From positions 1,123,722 through 1,187,721 of the forward strand of contig NZ_BMNC01000001.1 in assembly GCF_014646255.1 (NCBI RefSeq): a stretch of DNA of 64,000 nucleotides, read 5' to 3'. Source of the stretch: Lentzea pudingi (GTDB lineage: Bacteria > Actinomycetota > Actinomycetes > Mycobacteriales > Pseudonocardiaceae). Of the stretch, positions 7,733-17,124 are shown piece after piece (position 1 is the first letter of the stretch; every line of letters starts with the position of its first letter). The notes below the pieces were generated by a model, which searched no databases, was not told where the DNA came from, and worked only from the letters and a program-made list of their open reading frames with translations. A program made the translations under genes and the position numbers.

Positions 7733-8428
7733 ATGCGAAGTCAGGGGAAAGCACCGCGGTGGGCCGTGCTGACGGCTCTGCTGGCGGTGGTGCTGTCAGG
7801 GTGCGACGAACCGGCCGGGGACGCCGCCACGAGTGAGAAGCCGGTCGGCGGGGTGGTGGGCCCGGCTACCACGAAGGAGGCCGGGTGCCGTGCGCCCGGC
7901 CCCGAGATCGGGCATTGGCTGCCCTCCTTCAGCGGTTCGGTGAGGAACGAGGCCACCATCAGGACCGTCACGACGAACCCGTGCCCGCCGTTCGTCGAGC
8001 TGCTGAACCAGATCGACATGCTCGTCCCGCAGGGAGAGCGGAAGGCGGGCACCGTCGCCAAGGAGTTCGCCTCGGGGGTGCGGGGGCTGGCGAGCAAGTA
8101 CCTGGCCGGCGCCGACACCGCGCGATGCCTGTACGAGGCGGACAAGCTGACCATCGGGATCTACCGGCACCGCGACCACCCGTGGTCCGTCGGAGTCGTC
8201 GTGGCGCTGAAAATGGACGCCGCCGCGGACGTGGCGTTGTGCTACCTGATCGGGCAGGCGCGCTCCGATCCGGCGCTCACCCCGATCCAGCCGGCGGAGG
8301 GCCCCGAACCCCACTTCTGCGTCCAGCCGTCGTTGCCGGAACGCAAAGGCGTGAAGACGGCGGTCGTGGCGTTCGGGTCCTCGACCTGGATGTGCGACGC
8401 GCTGGCCCGCGCCGTGCCGTCCGACTAG
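7733..8428 (+). CDS. Putative secreted lipoprotein
   Basis: A 231-residue protein with a lipoprotein signal peptide: basic start MRSQGKAPRW, hydrophobic core and lipobox LSGC with the acyl-anchored Cys24. The mature part holds several further cysteines (for example in GCRAPG, NPCPPF, ARCLYEA, VALCYL, HFCVQP and WMCDAL), suggesting a disulfide-stabilised globular domain outside the membrane. I do not recognise the domain. Its stop overlaps by 4 bp (CTAG) that of the convergent sigma-factor gene. Confidence 0.72.
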   Translation: MRSQGKAPRWAVLTALLAVVLSGCDEPAGDAATSEKPVGGVVGPATTKEAGCRAPGPEIGHWLPSFSGSVRNEATIRTVTTNPCPPFVELLNQIDMLVPQGERKAGTVAKEFASGVRGLASKYLAGADTARCLYEADKLTIGIYRHRDHPWSVGVVVALKMDAAADVALCYLIGQARSDPALTPIQPAEGPEPHFCVQPSLPERKGVKTAVVAFGSSTWMCDALARAVPSD

Positions 8429-8982
8429 GCGGACCGGTCGTGCACCTCCCGCAGCGCCGCGATGGCCGTCGAGCGCCGGAGTCTGACCAGGCAGCGCTGC
8501 CTGGTCGGGCCGATGGCGCCGACGGGCATGCCCAGCCGCTCGCTGATCTCCGCGTAGGACGGAGGCGGGTCGGCGAGCAGCAACGAGACCAGTTCCCGTT
8601 GCCGCACCGGCAGTCTGGCCACCTCGGAACGCACGGTGGTGCGCCGTTCCTCGTCGAGCAGCGACTCGTCGGCACCCGGCACGGCCGGCTCGCGGTCGTC
8701 CGGGAACTCCCGGTGTCTGCCGCGCAGCACCGACACGCATTCGTGCCGGGCCGTCGTCGACAGCCAGCCCGGCAGTGCCTCCGGGTTGCGGATCTTGCCG
8801 GCGTGCAGCACGAGCTGCAGCCAGACGTTCGCGCTGACGTCCTCGGCGTCGGCGCCCATGACACCGTGCCGCCGGCACACTGCGGACAGCAGCGGCGAAA
8901 AGCGCCGGAACAGTTCCGCCCAGGCCGATTCCACTCCCTGCGCGGCGCTTTCCAGCAGAGCCGCGACCGATTCGTACCGCAT
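8425..8982 (-). CDS. RNA polymerase ECF-like sigma factor
   Basis: A 185-residue sigma-70-like protein with region 2 (about 18-85, LFRRFSPLLSAVCRRHGV followed by DAEDVSANVWLQL) and region 4 (about 125-180, LPVRQRELVSLLLADPPPSYAEISERLGMPVGAIGPTRQRCL reads as a helix-turn-helix). The start is the ATG at 8982, preceded by GGGGAGGG; the longer frame upstream lacks similarity. No anti-sigma gene is adjacent. It is divergent from the SARP gene at 9118, so the two may share regulation; that is inferred from position only. Confidence 0.84.
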   Translation of the reverse strand: MRYESVAALLESAAQGVESAWAELFRRFSPLLSAVCRRHGVMGADAEDVSANVWLQLVLHAGKIRNPEALPGWLSTTARHECVSVLRGRHREFPDDREPAVPGADESLLDEERRTTVRSEVARLPVRQRELVSLLLADPPPSYAEISERLGMPVGAIGPTRQRCLVRLRRSTAIAALREVHDRSA

Positions 8983-9070
8983 TCTCGCCCTCCCCGATCG
9001 TGTGATGTCCTCACGGTTTCGGGACGCCTTGCTCGGCAACCTTGCGGCGACCTTGCGGAGGGGTCAGCAT

Positions 9071-9098
9071 CGACGGGTCCGTCTTTCGTGACCCGTCG
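9071..9098. promoter_or_regulatory. Inverted repeat in front of the first SARP gene
   Basis: Nine-base perfect arms, CGACGGGTC (9071-9079) and GACCCGTCG (9090-9098), are separated by 10 nt and end 19 bp before the SARP start. Could be an operator (about one helical turn between half-sites) or a 5' leader hairpin. Confidence 0.45.
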
Positions 9099-9117
9099 AA
9101 AATCGGGGGTTCGCGGC

Positions 9118-11863
9118 ATGGAACTCCGGCTGTTCGGGGAGGTGCAGCTGCGGGTGGAGGGCGGGCTGCTCGACGTCGGCACGCCCCGGCAGCAGGCCGT
9201 GCTGGCCGCACTCGCGGTGGACGCGGGCCGGCCGGTCGCCGTCGAGCTGCTGATCGACCGGGTGTGGAACGACGATCCACCCGTGCAGGCGCGCAACGTG
9301 CTGTATTCCCATTTGAGTCGAATTCGGCAATTGCTCAGGGCCGCCGGTGAAATCGCGCGGGTCGACCGCAGGAATGCCGGCTACGTCCTCGACGTCGATC
9401 CCGATCTGGTGGACCTGCACCGGTTCTCCCGGCTGGTCGACCAGGGCCGGGACGCACGGGGCCGGGACGCCGACCGCGCGGCCGTGCTGACGGAGGCGCT
9501 GGGGCTGTGGCGCGGGGTTCCGCTCGCGGGCGTCACGGGGGAGTGGGTGGAGCAGGTCCGCGACAGCTGGCACCGCAGACGGCTGGACGCGATCGTGCTG
9601 TGGGGCGAGGTGGAACTCCGGCTCGGCCGCTTCGACGGGGTGATCACGACGCTGCCCGACCTGGTCGCGGAGTACCCCGCTCGCCGAACCTCTCGAAGGC
9701 CTGCTCATGCGCGCGTTGCACGCGGCGGGCCGGGACGCGGAGGCCGTCGAGCGCTACAGCGTCGTGCGAAGGCGGTTCGCCGAGGAGCTCGGCACCGACC
9801 CGGGACCCGAGCTGAGGGCGCTGCACAGCGCGATCCTGCGCGGCGACCTGCCGGCACCGGCCTCGGAACGCGCGGTGGCGACGCCCGCGCAGCTGCCGCC
9901 GGACGTCCCCGGTTTCGCCGGGCGGGCCGAGGAACTGCGGAGCCTCGGCGAGGCAGCCGGGATCGTCGTGGTGTCCGGGACGGCGGGCGTCGGCAAGACC
10001 ACGCTGACCGTCCACTGGGCACACCGGGCGCGTGCCGAGTTCCCCGGCGGGCAGCTGTACGTGAACCTCCGGGGGTTCGACCCGACCGGGTCCCCGGTCA
10101 CCCCGTCCGAGGCGGTGCGCGGCTTCCTGGACGCGTTCGAGGTCCCGTCAGGACAGCTCCCCGCGAGCCTCGACGCGCAGGTCGGGCTCTACCGCAGCCT
10201 CCTCGCGAACCGCCGGGTGCTGGTGGTGCTGGACAACGCGCGCGACGCCGAGCAGGTCCGTCCGCTGCTGCCCGGCGCACCGGGCTGCCTCGCCGTGGTG
10301 ACCAGTCGCAGCCAGCTCGCGGGCCTCGTCACCGAGGGCGCCCGCCCGGTGCCGCTCGACCTCCTGGACGACCAGGAGGCACGCGACCTGCTGGCCGGAC
10401 GCCTCGGCGCACAACGGACCGCGGCCGAACCCGAAGCGGTCGACGAGATCGTGGCCCTGTGCGCGAGGCTGCCGCTGGCGCTCGCGGTGGTGGCCGCCCG
10501 CGCCGCGATGCACCCCCGGTTCCGCCTCGCCGCACTCGCCCGCGAACTGCACGGGACGCGTGGCGGGCTGGACGAGTTCTCCCACGTCGACCCGGCGACG
10601 GACCCGCGGGCCGTGTTCTCGTGGTCCTACCTGCAACTCGGTGCCGCCGCCGCACGGCTGTTCCGGCTGATCGGCCTGCACCCCGGCCCCGACCTCGGCA
10701 CCCGCGCCGCGGCGAGCCTCGCCGGGGTGCCGGTCAGGGACGTGCGCCCGCTGCTGGCCGAACTGGCCGACGCGCACCTCGTCGCCGAGCACAGCCCCGG
10801 CCGTTTCACCTGCCACGACCTGCTGCGCGCCTACGCGTCGGAACAGGCGCGCACCCTCGACCCCGAACCCGAGCGGCACGCGGCCGTCCGCCGGATGCTC
10901 GGTCACTACGTGCACAGCGCGAACCACGCCGACGGACTGCTCGACCCGCGCCGCGAGGAACCACCCGCCCTGACCCCGCTCGCGCCCGGAGTCGTGCCGG
11001 AACGGGCGGACGGCCACGGCTCGGCGCTCGCCTGGTTCCACGCCGAGCGACGGGTGCTGCTCGCCGCGGTGCACCAGCCGGTCGAGTTCGACGCCCAGGT
11101 GTGGGAACTGGTGTGGACGACAAGGCGTTTCCTGGCCCACCAAGGACAGTGGCACGACGAGATCGAGTCCCTCACGGTGGCGCTCGCCGCCGCGCGCCGG
11201 TTGGGCGACCCGCTCAAGCAGGCCTTCGCGCAGTGCTACGTCGGGTGCACCGAGGTCTGGCTGGAGAGGTTCGAGGACGCCCGCTTCCGGTTCGCGGTGG
11301 CGCTCGACCTGTACCGCGACGCCGACGACCAGGTCGGTCAGGCGCACGTGCGGTACTACCTCTGCTGGATGCTCGAACGCCAGGAGCGCGTCGCGGAGGC
11401 GCTCGCGCAGGCCGAGCAGGCGCTCGACCTGTTCGGCAGGGCCGGGCACGAGGCGGGGCAGGCCAAGTGCCTCAACGCGGTCGGCTGGTTCCACGCGCTG
11501 TCCGGCGACCACGAGGCGGCCATCGACCACTGCGAACGGGCGCTGCGGCTGCAGACCGCGCTGGGCGACCAGCTCGGCGCGGGCCAGACGTGGCACAGCC
11601 TCGGGTACTCGCACGACCACCTCGGCCACCACGCGCGCTCGATCGACTGCTACCGGGCGGCCGTCGGCCTGTTCCGCGAAACCGGTTACCGCTTCAACGA
11701 GGCGTACGCGCTGAGGTCGCTGGGTGACGCGCACGACCACGCCGGCGACCCGGACGCGGCTCGCGCCGTCTGGGGACAGGCCCTGGAGATCCTCGACCAG
11801 CTGGGACATCTCGACGCCCGCAAGGTGCGGGCGAAGCTCCGACGAAAGGCTGACGATGACTGA
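9118..11863 (+). CDS. AfsR/SARP-family regulator, coding frame broken at 9675-9678
   Basis: Read across a frame change this is about 915 residues: an OmpR-like winged helix (1-95), a bacterial transcriptional activator domain (about 100-240), an NB-ARC/STAND NTPase (P-loop GTAGVGKTT near 289) and C-terminal TPRs. The N-terminal part runs in one frame to LVAEYP and then continues in another frame as LAEPLEGLLMRALHAAGRD. Removing one C from the CCCC at 9675-9678 restores an uninterrupted protein. Both halves keep normal codon bias, so this is a recent mutation, an assembly error or less likely a programmed shift. If real, the DNA-binding part would be made without the sensor. Downstream genes overlap or abut it, so it is likely the regulator of the RiPP-like locus. 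Confidence 0.8.
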
Positions 11864-12233
11864 CGACCCCACCGGTCTCTTCGCTGTGCTGAAGGCGCTG
11901 GACCTGACCACCGACCAGCGGGCGCTGCTGGCCGCGATCCTCAAGGTGGCGAGCCACATCACCGAGGTCCAGGACAGACCGGACGAGCTGGAGTTCCGAG
12001 CGCAGTTCGACGAGGCGTTCACGCCGTTCCCGCCGAAGACGGTCGAGCTCCTGCTGGAGTACGCGACCTTCCCGCCCCCACCCGCGCCACCCCTGTTCGA
12101 CATGGTCTCGCGCGGCATGGTCACGCGCGGCGCGCCCGCGCCGGCGATGCCGGCGCCCCCGATGGTCCTGCGGGGCACCCACCCCGGCACCCCGCCCGAG
12201 CCCGCGCAGGACGATGACGACGACAACGACTGA
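11856..12233 (+). CDS. Candidate RiPP precursor peptide with MVxRG repeats
   Basis: A 125-residue protein starting at ATG 11856, overlapping the SARP stop by 8 bp, with AAAGG as ribosome site. The N-terminal half (about 1-70) is helical and leader-like (GLFAVLKALDL, then FDEAFTPFPPKTVELLLEYA). The C-terminal half is low complexity, rich in Pro, Ala and Met, with three MV(S/T/L)RG motifs at residues 83, 88 and 103 and an acidic tail DDDDDND. It directly overlaps the gene for a B12-dependent radical SAM enzyme whose family modifies ribosomal peptides. No characterised precursor family is recognised. The precursor role is inferred from size, composition and neighbour; it could instead be an accessory protein. 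Confidence 0.6.
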   Translation: MTDDPTGLFAVLKALDLTTDQRALLAAILKVASHITEVQDRPDELEFRAQFDEAFTPFPPKTVELLLEYATFPPPPAPPLFDMVSRGMVTRGAPAPAMPAPPMVLRGTHPGTPPEPAQDDDDDND

Positions 12234-14049
12234 TCGCGCCGCGTGGCCGGTGGTCGTCGTGTCCATGCCCTTCATGCACGCCGACCGCCCGTCCATCCAG
12301 CTGGGACTGCTCGCCGCGATCGTGCGCCGGGAGGGGTTCCCGGTGCGCACGCTGCACGCGAACCTCGACTTCGCGGCCAGGATCGGGACGCGCCACTACC
12401 GGCAGCTCGCCGACCAGTGCGGGAGGCTGGTCGGCGAGTGGTTGTTCGCCGTGCAGGCCTTCGGCGACGCCGCCCCGGACCCGGAGGGCAAGCTGCTGCC
12501 GGAGTTCGCCGACGACCTCGCCCACCTCGGCGGAGAGCTGCTGCGCACGCGGGACCACGACGTGCCGGCGTTCCTGGACGGGCTTCTGTCCGAAGTGGAC
12601 TGGAGCGGGGTGCGCGTCGTCGGCTTCAGCTCGACCTTCCAGCAGACCGCCGCCTCGGTGGCGCTCGCACGGCGCTTGAAGAAGCGCTTCCCGGACATCG
12701 TCACGGTGTTCGGGGGCGCGAACTTCGACGGCGAGATGGGCCTGGAACTGGTGCGGTCACTGCCCTGCGTCGACTTCGCCGTCATCGGCGAGGGCGACAC
12801 GGCCTTCCCCCGCCTGCTGGACGCGCTCGCCGCCGGCACGGATCCGGGCGTGGTCCCCGGCGTCGCCCGGAGGGTGGGCGACGAGGTTGTGGCAACACCG
12901 CCCGCACCGCCGCACGACCGGCTCGACGACCTGCCCGACCCGGAGTACGGCGAGTACTTCGACCGGGCGGCGGCACTGGGGCTGCCCGTCCACGACGTCT
13001 CGCTCCCGTTCGAGTCCGCGCGAGGCTGCTGGTGGGGAGCCAAGCACCACTGCACGTTCTGCGGCCTCAACGGGACCACGATGAAGTTCCGCGCCAAGTC
13101 ACCACAACGCGTGCTCGCCGAGCTGGCGGCTCAGGCGAGGCGGTACCGCACGCTGCGGTTCGACGCCGTCGACAACATCCTCGACCCGAGGTACCTGCGG
13201 GAGCTGTTCCCGGTGATCGCCGGACGCGGCGAGGACTACGAGTTCTTCTACGAGGTCAAGGCGAACCTCACCAGGGCGCAGCTGAAGGTCCTCGCGCTCG
13301 GGGGCGTGACGCGGCTGCAACCCGGTCTGGAGTCGCTCAGCTCCGCCGTGCTGCGGCTGATGAACAAGGGCGTCCGGGCGGCGCAGAACGTCAACCTGTT
13401 GCGCTGGGCCGGGTACTACGGGATCAGTGTGGCGTGGAACGTCCTGTGGGGCTTCCCCGGCGAGACCGCGGAGGACTACGCGGAGCAGGCGAAGGTCGTC
13501 CCGCACCTCGTGCACCTGCAGCCGCCCGCGAGCGCCGACCGGCTCTGGCTCGAACGCTTCAGCCCGATGCACACCCGGCCGGACAGCTTCGGCCTGCCGC
13601 CGCCCAGACCGGAGGCGAGCTACCGGTTCGTCTACCCGGACACCGTCGACCTCGATCGGATCGCGTACTTCTTCGAGTACGAACCGGCCGACGCGTTGCC
13701 CGCGAGCGCGTACGCGGCGCTGAAGGAGTCGGTGACGGCTTGGTCGCGAGCCTGGTCGGACACCCGTCCGACGCTCGTCTACCGGTCGGCGGCGGGCTAT
13801 CTGCGGATCGACGACGCACGGCACCAGGGACGCGACGGCACGTACACCTTCCACGACACGCTCGCGGCGATCTACCTGGCCTGCACCGACCGTCCGCGCA
13901 CCGCGGCGGCCGTCCGCGCGGAACTGGGTCTCGCCCTGCCGGTCGAGGCGGTGCGGGACGCGTTCACGCAGTTCCAGGAGCGCGGACTGATGTTCCTGGA
14001 CGGCGAACTGGCGCTCGCGCTGGCGCTGCCCGCTACTCCCGGCCGGTAG
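12214..14049 (+). CDS. B12-dependent radical SAM RiPP-maturation enzyme (rSAM_ocin_1-like)
   Basis: A 611-residue protein. The N-terminal region (about 10-215) has the cobalamin-binding Rossmann pattern of B12 radical SAM proteins (VVVVSMPFMHADRPSIQLG, then VFGGANFDG and IGEGDTAFP). The radical SAM core begins near 268 with the spaced cluster CWWGAKHHCTFC (Cys272, Cys280, Cys283; CX7CX2C), typical of the bacteriocin/RiPP maturation group whose known members C-methylate peptides. A C-terminal segment (about 520-605) resembles a small winged-helix module. The ATG at 12214 overlaps the upstream peptide gene by 20 bp, indicating coupled expression. No second tailoring enzyme, protease or dedicated exporter is adjacent. 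Methylation is the best family-based guess. Confidence 0.85.
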   Translation: MTTTTTDRAAWPVVVVSMPFMHADRPSIQLGLLAAIVRREGFPVRTLHANLDFAARIGTRHYRQLADQCGRLVGEWLFAVQAFGDAAPDPEGKLLPEFADDLAHLGGELLRTRDHDVPAFLDGLLSEVDWSGVRVVGFSSTFQQTAASVALARRLKKRFPDIVTVFGGANFDGEMGLELVRSLPCVDFAVIGEGDTAFPRLLDALAAGTDPGVVPGVARRVGDEVVATPPAPPHDRLDDLPDPEYGEYFDRAAALGLPVHDVSLPFESARGCWWGAKHHCTFCGLNGTTMKFRAKSPQRVLAELAAQARRYRTLRFDAVDNILDPRYLRELFPVIAGRGEDYEFFYEVKANLTRAQLKVLALGGVTRLQPGLESLSSAVLRLMNKGVRAAQNVNLLRWAGYYGISVAWNVLWGFPGETAEDYAEQAKVVPHLVHLQPPASADRLWLERFSPMHTRPDSFGLPPPRPEASYRFVYPDTVDLDRIAYFFEYEPADALPASAYAALKESVTAWSRAWSDTRPTLVYRSAAGYLRIDDARHQGRDGTYTFHDTLAAIYLACTDRPRTAAAVRAELGLALPVEAVRDAFTQFQERGLMFLDGELALALALPATPGR

Positions 14050-15259
14050 TCCGCCGTCGCCGGGCGAGCCACAGCGCGACCGCGACGGCCACTGCGAGAC
14101 AGAACAGGCCGACCGTGCGACGGTCCCGGCGAGCAAGGGACCGTCGCTCGGGCTGGGGGCGCCTGCGTCGTTCGGCGACCAGGTGCACCCGCACCTCGGC
14201 CAGCACCAGGAAACCGATCAGGCCGAGCATCGTGTTCGACACCATGCCGTACACGTCCGCCAGGTCCGCCTCCCGGTCCGACAACGCCTTCAGCGCGGCC
14301 CAGTTGTGCGGTCTGGAGGTGAGCGCGGTGGCGAGCCCGGATTCGACCCCGTCCGTCCGCGCCATCCTCTCGGCCACCGCCTCACTCCGGGTGGCCGCGT
14401 CCGCCTCGGCGCGGGCGAGGTCACGGGCCGCGGTCCGCGCGTCCCCGTAGACCGCGTCGATCTCCCTCGCGGTCGCGGCGACGCTGCCCTCCCGGGCGAT
14501 CTGGAGGGAGGTGACGCGGAACTCGGTGCGCGTCGAGCTGATGCTCTCGGCACTGCGGGCCTGCACGGCGTGCCGTGCCGAATCGGCCTGGTGCCGCTGC
14601 TCCAGCGAACTGAAAGCCAGCTGTGTCAACGGGAGGAGGACACCAGCGGCCCAGACGGCGAGCAGCAGGAACGTGAGCCGCCGTTCCTGCTCGGGTACCG
14701 CACCGGGTTGGGGAACGAGCTGGAGCGAGGACTCCCTGCCGCGCACCGACGCCCCGGCAACGGCCACACCGGTGACGAGCACGGTGATCACGGAGATCCA
14801 GAGCGCGGCCAGGGCCAGTTCGTCGCCCTCCCGGTCGGGAACATCGGGGTCCGGCAGGGGTTTCTCCCGTTTCGCACCGAGATCGGCGAGGCGACGGGCG
14901 AGGTCTGAGCCGCCACCGGGCAGGTCGTAGCGCCGTTGGCCGAGGAGGCTCGTGGGGTCGGACGCCTGCCGCAACGCGAAAGCGGAGTTCTCGGCGATCG
15001 TCCGTTCCGTGCGGGCGTTCTCGCCCAACGGTGCCAGTGCGGCGGCACGGATCTGGAGCACCGCCACCCGGAAGGCGAACGGCCCCTCGTTCGCGTACAC
15101 CTGCCGGACCTCGTCCTGGTGGACCCCGGCCTTCTCGACCTCGACCCGGACCGCCTCCTGCCACGCGCTGGACGCGTCGCTGTAGTTCCAGCCGGCGAAG
15201 AACGTGCACGCCGCGCCGACCAGGACCGCGACGACCTGGACGACCCTCCGCGCCCTCAC
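14033..15259 (-). CDS. Membrane protein with long periplasmic/coiled-coil segment
   Basis: A 408-residue protein of unknown family. Hydrophobic segments lie near residues 5-25 (VVQVVAVLVGAACTFFAGW), 150-172, 195-215, about 337-357 and at the C-terminus (LFCLAVAVAVALWLA). Between them are Ala/Glu/Arg-rich helical stretches likely to form coiled coils. It starts with GTG 15259, which overlaps the stop of the preceding lipoprotein gene (GTGA), so the pair is co-translated. Its end overlaps the convergent radical SAM gene by 17 bp. No function can be assigned. Confidence 0.68.
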   Translation of the reverse strand: MRARRVVQVVAVLVGAACTFFAGWNYSDASSAWQEAVRVEVEKAGVHQDEVRQVYANEGPFAFRVAVLQIRAAALAPLGENARTERTIAENSAFALRQASDPTSLLGQRRYDLPGGGSDLARRLADLGAKREKPLPDPDVPDREGDELALAALWISVITVLVTGVAVAGASVRGRESSLQLVPQPGAVPEQERRLTFLLLAVWAAGVLLPLTQLAFSSLEQRHQADSARHAVQARSAESISSTRTEFRVTSLQIAREGSVAATAREIDAVYGDARTAARDLARAEADAATRSEAVAERMARTDGVESGLATALTSRPHNWAALKALSDREADLADVYGMVSNTMLGLIGFLVLAEVRVHLVAERRRRPQPERRSLARRDRRTVGLFCLAVAVAVALWLARRRRTTGRE

Positions 15260-15786
15260 GTGGCCCGCAGCAGCACGAGGGCGTAGCGGCCGGACTCGTG
15301 CAGGTGCAGCGAGTCCAGGTCGGCGCGGAAGGTGAAGGCCCTTGTCTCCAGCGGTTCGGGGACCTCGGGGTAGTCGCCGGCCGGATCCTCTGGCATCTTC
15401 CGGATCCGGGTGGACTTCTCCGGCTTCAGTTCGAGCTTGTCACCGGCCGCGGTGTACGTGCCCTGCTGGATGCGGTGGAAGACGAAGCGACCCGACGGCA
15501 CGGTGTATTCCGCGGCTTCCCGGGAGGCGTACCGGCCATCCGCTGAGAAGCGGTACCGCATCTCGGTGGACGAACCCGTGCAGACCCATTCGCCGACGAT
15601 CCGATCCGGACTCGAATCACCGGCGGGCGGGGGACCGGCACACGCCGGATCAGAGGTGGGCGGTGGTGCGGGGGAGGTCGACGACGGCGGAGGCGGGGGT
15701 GCGAACGATCCGCTGCACCCCGCCAGGGAAAACGCCGTGAAAACCGCGATGAATGCGACGAGGAGACGCCTCGGCACCAATGCCAT
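15256..15786 (-). CDS. Putative lipoprotein with lipocalin-like C-terminal domain
   Basis: A 176-residue protein with an N-terminal signal and lipobox LAGC (Cys24), then a Pro/Ser-rich linker. The C-terminal domain starts IVGEWVCTG and has alternating strands (MRYRFSADGRYASREAAEY, later FTFRADLDSLHLHE) resembling small lipocalin-like stress proteins. The start is the ATG at 15786, the last Met before the hydrophobic core; upstream alternatives lack a signal-like N-terminus. It is translationally coupled to the membrane protein gene that follows. The lipoprotein at 24294 has the same layout and the matching LVGEW motif. Confidence 0.72.
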   Translation of the reverse strand: MALVPRRLLVAFIAVFTAFSLAGCSGSFAPPPPPSSTSPAPPPTSDPACAGPPPAGDSSPDRIVGEWVCTGSSTEMRYRFSADGRYASREAAEYTVPSGRFVFHRIQQGTYTAAGDKLELKPEKSTRIRKMPEDPAGDYPEVPEPLETRAFTFRADLDSLHLHESGRYALVLLRAT

Positions 15787-15909
15787 GGCGGCGACTATAC
15801 GTTCGACACCTCGCAAGAGGTATCAATAAAATTCATCGAGGTTTTCGCGTGGAATATACATCGTGAAACGAATAAATCGTCGTGCACGGCTTTCACTGCT
15901 CGGGAGCGG
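15787..15909 (-). promoter_or_regulatory. AT-rich promoter region of the lipoprotein/membrane-protein pair
   Basis: This 123-bp gap is much richer in A and T than its surroundings. Read on the minus strand it contains TATAGT 12 bp before the ATG and a short inverted repeat ACCTC/GAGGT (15808-15821). It is a likely promoter, but no clear -35/-10 pair with normal spacing could be fixed. Confidence 0.4.
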
Positions 15910-17124
15910 TCAGCCGATGGTGACCACCCTCGCCCATGACGGCGGTGTGTCCGGCACGTAGTAGGGATCGTCTTCGTCGATCTGGGACGGTCGCGGGAAC
16001 AGGCCCACGACCGTCCGGCAGGGCGACGACTCGGGCCAGGGCGTCTGGCCGTCGGTCAGGACGACGATCACGTCGGGACGCGAGCGCCGCGCCTTGGCGA
16101 AGCCCTCGCGCAGGTCCGTGCCACCACCGCCCACCAACGGGATCCCCTCCGCCTGGCACAGCGGGCCGGTGATGTGGGCGGCGGCGTCGCACGACAGCAC
16201 GGAGACGAGATCACGCCGTCCGCCCACGGCGCGGACGATCGCGGTGATCTCCAGGATCGCGCTGCCGAGCTCGGCGTCGCTCACCGACCCGGAGGTGTCG
16301 ACGATGACGACGACCTTCGGCGGCCGGCGGCGCAGGCTCGGCATGATCACCTCGGGCACACCGGCCGACCTGCGCGAAGGCCGGCCGTAGGTGTAGTCCT
16401 CGCCCACGCCGGGACCGGAGACGGCCGACCGGACCGCCGCGCCCAGCAGCTCACGCCAGGGCTGCGGCGGGTGGAACGCCTCCTCCGCCCAGCGCAGCCA
16501 GCCCTGCGGCACGGAACCGGGGTGGCCCTTGATGGCCTGCGCCACGCGGAACCGGACGGCGTCCTGCTCCTGCCCGGTGAGCACCTGCGCGCCGTCCGCG
16601 CCGAGGTCCCACGGCCGTTCCAGGCCATCGGCGCCGCTGCCGCAGTCGAGCCAGGCGAACGCGTTGGTGTGCGGCCCGAGCCGGAACTGCCGCAGGTAGT
16701 CCTCCATCAGCTGACCCGCCGTCAGCCGGAGGTCGGCTGGGCGCACCGCGTCCTTCGGGCACACCAGGCCGTCGCCGAAGACGTCGTCGTTGATCTCGCA
16801 GTCCGCCGCGATGTTCATCCGCAGCCGCTCGCCCGGCCCGGACAGCTCGTGGCGCGCCGCGTGCCGGTCGCCACGGCCGTGGTGGTCGCGGATGAGGTGG
16901 GAGACCTCGTGCACCCAGACCCCGGCAAGCTCCTGCACCGGTCTCCTGTCCACGAACGCGGGAGAGACGTAACAACGCCAGTGCCGGTCCACGGCCATCG
17001 TCGGAACGTGCCGTGACTCCACCACTTTCAGCGCGAACAACGCCGTCGCCAGGTACGGCCGGCAGCGCACCGCGTACAGCCGGGCGGCGAACAGCTTCTC
17101 CTCGTCCAGGGTTCCCGCCGTCAT
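15910..17124 (-). CDS. vWA-domain metallopeptidase-like protein (DUF2201 type), partner of MoxR ATPase
   Basis: A 404-residue protein. The N-terminal domain has the zinc motif HEVSH at 72-76 followed by further His and Asp residues, as in putative metallopeptidases of the DUF2201 family. The C-terminal domain is a von Willebrand A fold with an intact metal-ion site DTSGS at 276-280 and a downstream LTDGQTPWP. Such proteins act with MoxR AAA ATPases, the vWA domain recruiting the client. The ATG at 17124 overlaps the MoxR stop by one base (TGATG), so both are made together. The zinc domain suggests proteolysis of a client, which is inferred. Confidence 0.85.
   Translation of the reverse strand: MTAGTLDEEKLFAARLYAVRCRPYLATALFALKVVESRHVPTMAVDRHWRCYVSPAFVDRRPVQELAGVWVHEVSHLIRDHHGRGDRHAARHELSGPGERLRMNIAADCEINDDVFGDGLVCPKDAVRPADLRLTAGQLMEDYLRQFRLGPHTNAFAWLDCGSGADGLERPWDLGADGAQVLTGQEQDAVRFRVAQAIKGHPGSVPQGWLRWAEEAFHPPQPWRELLGAAVRSAVSGPGVGEDYTYGRPSRRSAGVPEVIMPSLRRRPPKVVVIVDTSGSVSDAELGSAILEITAIVRAVGGRRDLVSVLSCDAAAHITGPLCQAEGIPLVGGGGTDLREGFAKARRSRPDVIVVLTDGQTPWPESSPCRTVVGLFPRPSQIDEDDPYYVPDTPPSWARVVTIG

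Noticed and set aside
9118..11863. Programmed ribosomal frameshift in the SARP gene
   Set aside because: No slippery heptamer plus pseudoknot is apparent; the simple CCCC run is better explained by an indel or sequencing error.
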